This document shows positions 58,886 to 64,000 of a stretch of 64,000 nt of DNA, in pieces. The notes under the pieces are model-generated. The model was given only the letters and a program-made list of their open reading frames with translations. It did no database searches and had not been told where the DNA came from. A program made the translations under genes and the position numbers. Every line of letters begins with the position of its first letter. The first letter of the stretch is position 1. This DNA is from Hordeum vulgare subsp. vulgare (Eukaryota > Streptophyta > Magnoliopsida > Poales > Poaceae), in assembly GCF_904849725.1 (NCBI RefSeq), contig NC_058521.1, positions 98,194,244 through 98,258,243 on the forward strand, read 5' to 3'.

Positions 58886-59299
58886 TTAGTTGTGTTCCTT
58901 TGGTGGTGATGGTGGTGTTGTTGGAGCAGTCTTGAGCTTGTCTAATTTCCACTTGAGCAAAAAGTTTTGCCCCCTTAGATCGTCATTTTCCTCCTCAAGT
59001 TTCAAAACTCTATGGAAAAGCTCCTGCTTACTCTCCTGCAAGAAACGAGAAGGGATAAACAAGGTCTTAGACTTCTTCCTATGGTCAGGGAGGCTTGACT
59101 TCTTGAACTCCACATGGGTGTTTGCAGGTTGAGGTAGAGGAACCTCCTCTTCATCGGAACTTGTTTGCTCCTTCCCTTTGGGCTCATAGTCCTCTTCCTC
59201 ATCAGTAGTCCGGCCATATGGTTCCAAGTCCCCATAGACCTAGGGGTTAGCAAGGTAGTCAACCACATAGCTCTCTCCCTCTGAATCTTGAGAAGACAT
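58886..59299 (-). pseudogene. E4 accessory ORF after integrase, one stop
   Basis: The likely start is ATG 59299-59297 (MSSQDSEGESYVVDYLANP). A TAG at 59240-59242 follows codon 19, then the frame is open to the stop at 58886. The protein is acidic (TTDEEEDYEPKGKEQTSSDE) with a leucine-rich coiled coil near the end (LFHRVLKLEEENDDLRGQNF). I recognise no family and it does not resemble the E3 ATHILA ORF. It could be a shortened accessory ORF of this lineage. A TATATA box lies about 85 bases upstream. Confidence 0.6.
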
Positions 59300-59707
59300 C
59301 TTGACCTAGATCTGCGGCAGAAACAAGCTCGAAACGAAAACACAAGAAAACTGCGCGATACGGAGATCAAAACCTTCGGGCGACTATATATTGATTTTTT
59401 CTAGGCCCGAAGGAGTCCTCCGCAAGAAAATGGAGTCTGGGAGGCACACGAGGTGCCCACAAGCTTGCCCACCGCCACCAGGGGGTAGGGGGCCGTGACA
59501 GGGCTTGTGGCCGCCTCGTTCGCTCTCCGGACTGCTTTCTATTTTTCTAATTTTCCAAAAATTCCAAAACGGAAGAAACTTCCTATTGGAAAAGTATCGG
59601 AGTCCAATTTTTGCCGAAACAGATACATCTTCGTTTTCAAGGTCTGAAATAGGCTGATAAACATCCCTTATGTACTCCTCTGGAGTTATGACATTGATGA
59701 TATTGGT
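59300..59707 (-). promoter_or_regulatory. E4 spacer with LTR-like segment and TATA box before the accessory ORF
   Basis: On the minus strand a CAATATATAGTCGC box lies at about 59383-59395. Upstream of it are GCTTGTGGGC, CCCCCTGGTGGCGGTGGGCA and related GC-rich stretches that resemble the E4 LTR near 57000-57060. This suggests an internal promoter derived from, or shared with, the LTR. No ORF is present. Confidence 0.5.
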
Positions 59708-60634
59708 CTAAACATTTATGGGAGTACCAGAGATGTAATGCATGATTCTTTGCCCATTTACCACTCTAGGAATATTTCCTTCCGTGTTATTGATTTTGAT
59801 TGCACCGGAACAATATACTTCCTCGACAACATAGGGGCCTTCCCATTTAGAGAGAAGCTTGCCTGCAAAGAATCTCAAATGAGAATTGTATAGCAAGACA
59901 TAATCACCTACATTGAACTCTCGTTTCTGTATTCGTTTGTCGTGCCATCTCTTAACCTTTTCCTTGAAAAACTTGGCATTCTCATATGCCTGGGCTCTCC
60001 ATTTATCTAACGAGCTGATATCAAACAACCGCTTCTCACCGGCAAGTTTGAAATCAAAGTTGAGCTCTTTGATTGCCCAATAAGCTTTCTGTTCCAGCTC
60101 AAGAGGTAAATGACAGGCCTTACCGTAAACCATTTTGTATGGTGACATGCCCATGGGATTCTTATAAGCAGTCCTATAAGCCCATAGTGCATCGTCAAGT
60201 TTGCTAGACCAGTTCTTTCGAGATCTATTGACAGTCTTTTGGAGGATCAACTTGATCTCCCTATTAATCAACTCCACTTGACCACTAGACTGAGGATGAT
60301 AAGGAGATGCAACTCTATGGTTGACATCATACTTAGCTAGCATCTTGCAGAAAACACCATGAATGAAGTGTGAACCGCCATCAGTCATCAAGTATCTAGG
60401 GACTCCAAATCTTGGGAATATGACTTCTTTAAGCATCTTAATAGAGGTGTGGTGATCAGCATTTTTAGTGGGGATCGCTTCTACCCACTTAGTAACGTAA
60501 TCCATAGCAACTAAGATGTGATTGTACCCATTGGAACTCGGGAACGGTCCCGTATAATCAAAGCCCCAGACATCAAATGGTTCAATGACAAGTGAATAGT
60601 TCATAGGCATCTCTTGACGCTTACTAATGTTCAC
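59708..60634 (-). pseudogene. E4 integrase core and C-terminus
   Basis: The 308-codon frame has DVWGFDYTGP (first catalytic D at residue 26), YLMTDGGSHF (second D, 85) and SSGQVELINREIKLI (E, 121), the D,D-35-E triad in rve spacing. The C-terminal part has KREFNVGDYVLLYNSHLRFF and ends SGTPINV. No chromodomain is seen. It is separated from the zinc finger, which is on the end of the preceding frame (CDECQRIG), by a one-base frameshift at about 60628-60632. With that lesion the core would not be made as part of pol. The sequence itself is otherwise well preserved. Confidence 0.9.
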
Positions 60635-62582
60635 CTATCCTTTGGCATTCGTCACAAGACAAGACAAACTTACGGGCATCCTTGAAGAGAGTGGGCCAAT
60701 AGAAACCTGATTGCAATACCTTATGGGCAGTTCTATCTCCAGCATGGTGTCCTCCATTGGCTTCGGAATGACACTTCTGCAGGATCTGTCCCTGTTCATG
60801 TTCAGGCACACAATGTCTAATAACACCATCTACTCCTTCCCTATAAAGGTGAGGATCATCCCAAAAGTAGTGTCTCAAATGAAAGAAGAATTTCTTCTTT
60901 TGTTGATAGGTGAAACTGGGTGGTATGTATTTGGCTACGATATAGTTTGCATAATCGGCATACCACGATGCACTAAGTGAAGTGCGGATGACATTTAATT
61001 GCTCATCAGGAAAGCTATCATCAATAGGTACTGGGTCATCAAGGACTTTCTCTAGGCTAGACAAGTTATCTGCTACAGGGTTATCAGCACCCTTTCGGTC
61101 AACGACGTGCAAATCAAATTCATGTAGCAGGAGAACCCATCTGATAAGCGTAGGCTTAGCGTCCTTCTTCTCCATGAGGTACTTAATAGTAGCATGATCA
61201 GAGTGAATAGTTACTTTGGAGTCAACTATGTAAGATCTGAACTTTTCCCATGCAAACACGGCTGCTAAAAATTCCTTCTCTGTAGTGGCATAATTTCTTT
61301 GGGCACTGTTTAGAGTTTTACTAGCATAGTGAATGACATTCAACTTCTTGTCAACTCTTTGTCCTAGAACAGCACCAACAGCATAATCACTAGCGTCATA
61401 CATGATTTCAAAGGGCAAGTTCCAGTCAGGTGGTTGAACAATAGGTGCGGTTATCAAAGCCTTCTTAAGTATTTCGAAAGCTTCCTCACAATCCTCATCA
61501 AAAACAAAAGGAACATCCTTCTGCAACAGGTTGGTAAGAGGCCTAGAAATCTTAGAGAAGTCTTTAATGAACCTTCTATAGAAACCAGCAAGGACTAAGA
61601 AACTTCGTATACCTCTGATATCTGTGGGGCATGGCATTTTCTCAATTGCATCAACCTTAGCCTTATCAACTTCAATGCCTCTTTCAGAAATTTTGTGTCC
61701 TAAGACGATACCTTTATTAACCATAAAGTGGCACTCCTCCCAATTCAAGACGAGGTTGGTTTCTTCACATCTCTGTAAGACTCGATCAAGATTGCTGAGG
61801 CAATCATCAAAGGAAGACCCGTAAACGGAGAAGTCATCCATGAAATCCTCGACAATCTTTTCACAAAAGTCAGAGAATATAGCCATCATACATCTTTGGA
61901 AGGTGGCAGGTGCATTACATAAGCCAAAGGGCATACGTCTATAGGCAAAGGTACCGAAAGGACAGGTGAAAGTGGTTTTCTCTTGATCAGATTGTGCAAC
62001 AGGTATTTGCGAGAAACCTGAATAACCGTCAAGAAAGCAGAAGTGTGTGTGCTTTGATAGCCTTTCTAGCATTTGGTCGATGAACGGCAAAGGATAATGA
62101 TATTTCCTGGTTGCCTTGTTCAGTTTACCGAAGTCTATCACCATTCTATAGCCGGTAATAATCCTTTGTGGGATTAGTTCATCCTTATCATTAGGAACGA
62201 TGGTGATACCTCCCTTCTTAGGTACGCAATGTACTAGAATTACCCAATCACTATGAGCAACAGGATAAATGATTCCTGCTTCCAGAATCTTTAATATTTC
62301 TTTTCTAACGACCTCTTTCATCTTAGGATTTAATCTCCTTTGATGATCAGCAACTGGTTTAAAGTCAGGATCGGTTTTAATCTTGTGCTGACATAGAGTA
62401 GGACTAATACCCTTAAGATCATCAAGAGTATATCCAATAGCAGCGCGGTGCTTCCTCAGAGTTTTTAGTAACTTCTTCTCTCCGCGCTCTGAGAGGAGAG
62501 CACTAATAATGAGAGGATATATCTCCTTCTCATCAAGATAGGCATACTTAAGAGTATTAGGCAACTGTTTAAGCTCGAACAC
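60624..62582 (-). pseudogene. E4 reverse transcriptase, RNase H and integrase zinc finger
   Basis: The 652-codon frame covers the RT (residues 85-340), RNase H (390-510) and the integrase HHCC finger (600-650). RT landmarks are [53 protein letters not shown] and the catalytic FMDDFSVYG (FMDD at 247-250). The DFGKLN block has G where DFRKLN is usual. RNase H landmarks are [20 protein letters not shown] and [20 protein letters not shown]. The finger has [13 protein letters not shown] and CDEC. A stop at 62652 separates this from protease in the same frame. This polymerase copies element RNA into DNA inside the cytoplasmic particle. Confidence 0.93.
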
Positions 62583-62651
62583 AGGATCACCCTTTGGTGG
62601 GGGAGGATCCCCAAGCAGTTCAACACGCAGATTATTCTTGAGAATAGGATA

Positions 62652-63389
62652 TTATTCTAAGACTATTTTATCTATCTCATCTCTCTCCTCCATATGCATA
62701 TCATTTTCATGCTCAAGCAGATATTGCTCTAAAGGATCCGTAGGAGGTACGGCAATAGAGGCAAGAGAAATGATTTCATCCCTACCAGACGACTCTCTTT
62801 CATGGGGTTGTCTTCCAAACTTGGAGAAGTTAAATTCAAGAGATACACCCTTGAAACTAACTGTGACAGTCTGCTTAGTGCAATCAATGTGAGCATTGAC
62901 AGTGTTGAGAAAGGGTCTACCAAATATGATGGGACAAAAGCGATCTTGTGCAATACCAAGGACGAGGAAATCAGTAGGATACTTCGTCTTACCACAAAGG
63001 ACTTCTACGTCTCTCACAATTCCCAGAGGGCAGATAGTGTCTCTATTAGCTAGCGTAATAGTGACATCAATGGGTTCTAACTCAGCAGGTGCAATCTCAT
63101 CTTTGATTTCATCATATAGAGAACGGGGTATTGCACTAACAGTAGGTCCCATATCACATAAACCATGGTAACAGTGATCTCCTATCTTAACAGAAACAAC
63201 GGGCAGGCCAACTACAGGTCTGTGTTTGTCTTTCGCATGAGGTTTAGCAATTCTAGCGGAGTCCTCACAGAATTTGATAACATGCCCATCTATGTCTTCG
63301 GCTAAGAGATCTTTGATAATAACAACACTAGGTTCAACTCTAATCGCCTCAGGGGGTGCAAGTGATCTAATGTAACCCCTACGTATCAA
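62652..63389 (-). pseudogene. E4 retropepsin-like protease
   Basis: The 245-codon frame has HGLCDMGPTVSAIPRSLYDE (active-site aspartate at residue 79; DMG in place of the more usual DLG) and FCPIIFGRPFLNTVNAHIDC as the distal block. A stop at 62652-62654 separates it from RT, in the same frame. Upstream it is out of frame with gag, because of a one-base slip at about 63425. Protease would cleave the gag-pol precursor. Confidence 0.88.
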
Positions 63390-63412
63390 AGTTGGAGCTT
63401 TAGAATAATCCT

Positions 63413-64000
63413 TTATCCTAGCAGGTATGGTGGTTTCTCAGTGTAAGCACAAGGAACAACAGGATCACTAAAAGCTATGATTTTCTCCTCAACTAGATTG
63501 GTTTTGGCTATGTTGCTTTCTACACGAGGATGATATTTAAACCACTTCTCTTTGGGAAGATCAACATGAGCAGCAAAAGATTCACATAGAGAAGCTACTA
63601 TCTCACAGTCAAGTCCATACTCAGCGCTAAAATCTCTAGAAGTGTTTATCTCAACAAAAGATTTAACGCAATCAAACTGGAAATTCATACCTGACTCCTT
63701 ACCTTCCTCCAGCTCCCAATCTTCAGAGTTGCGTTTGATTCTCTCCAATAAATTCCACTTGTGATCAATATCCTTCTTCATAAAAGAACCGGCACAAGAA
63801 GTGTCAAGCATGGTATGATCTTCATGAGAAAGCCGAGCATAAAAGTTTTGAGTGAAGATTTCTCTCGAGAGCTCATGATTGGGGCATGAATATAGCATTG
63901 ATTTAAGCCTCCCCCAAGCTTGAGCTATGCTTTCCTTGTCACAAGGCCAAAAGTTATAAATAAAGTTCCGGTCATGACGTACTAAATGCATAGGATAGAA
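63413..64000 (-). pseudogene. E4 gag C-terminal half, continues beyond window
   Basis: The open frame from the right edge to 63413 has DKESIAQAWGRLKSMLYSCP (gag core, after which the particle-forming helices follow) and CAGSFMKKDIDHKWNLLERI. It ends at PPYLLG with a stop, just before the protease, because of a one-base slip near 63425. The N-terminal part lies outside the window, so its state is unknown. The DKESIAQAWGRLK block has the same order as WGRLIQLLNA in E3 gag. Confidence 0.82.

Larger units (their letters stand above)
43400..64000 (-). mobile_element. E4: autonomous-type Athila gypsy retrotransposon, minus strand, right end outside window
   Basis: The 3' LTR (43400-57349, split by a CACTA), purine tract, accessory ORF, integrase, RT-RNase H, protease and part of gag are present in the order expected on the minus strand. 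The 5' LTR and rest of gag lie beyond the window. The FMDD reverse-transcriptase box and the accessory ORF after integrase support the Athila lineage. Only a few single lesions interrupt pol. Confidence 0.9.

Noticed and set aside
1..64000. A host protein-coding gene, tRNA or microRNA locus
   Set aside because: I found no such sequence on either strand; every coding signature belongs to a transposable element. tRNA and microRNA genes could be missed by eye.

Overview
The window is a nest of plant transposable elements with no recognisable host gene. LTR retrotransposon, solo-LTR and CACTA sequence covers essentially all 64 kb. The families, the long GC-island LTRs and the nesting style point to a large-genome grass, most likely Triticeae (wheat/barley type). 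That assignment rests on remembered families, not on a database search.

The oldest unit seen is E1, a plus-strand Ty3/gypsy element. It shows integrase at 23082-24169, a 3' array of roughly 155-180 bp repeats, an antisense accessory gene at 36764-40313, and the start of its 3' LTR near 43145. It is cut by three or more insertions. E2 is a minus-strand gypsy element ending at 23081 (5' LTR 21776-23081, gag, protease, RT running off the left edge). E3 is a plus-strand element at 25045-36177 with a perfect CGGAC target-site duplication (TSD). A solo LTR lies at about 40846-42811. E4 is a minus-strand Athila-type element running from 43400 off the right edge.

E2 is itself split by E5, a minus-strand non-autonomous element at 2259-19494 with a perfect ATAAG TSD. 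E5 carries a solo LTR (8759-17878) beside its primer-binding site, and a second solo LTR (8774-12928) sits inside that one. The 3' LTR of E3 carries a Cassandra-type miniature retrotransposon with 5S-rRNA-like LTRs, plus a 556 bp tandem duplication across the junction. The 3' LTR of E4 is split by a 12.4 kb CACTA transposon (44278-56696, TSD CAA). The CACTA holds two minus-strand genes, a transposase and a Transposase_24-like partner, flanked on both sides by tandem purine/pyrimidine hairpin arrays.

E1, E2 and E4 carry pol. E3 and E5 have gag and protease remnants but no RT or integrase, so any movement would have relied on enzymes from a related element. Every protein-coding unit has at least one stop or frameshift. 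The most interesting items are the Cassandra/duplication complex, the CACTA hairpin arrays and inverted repeat, the antisense accessory gene in E1, and an LTR-like promoter segment ahead of the accessory ORFs of E3 and E4.
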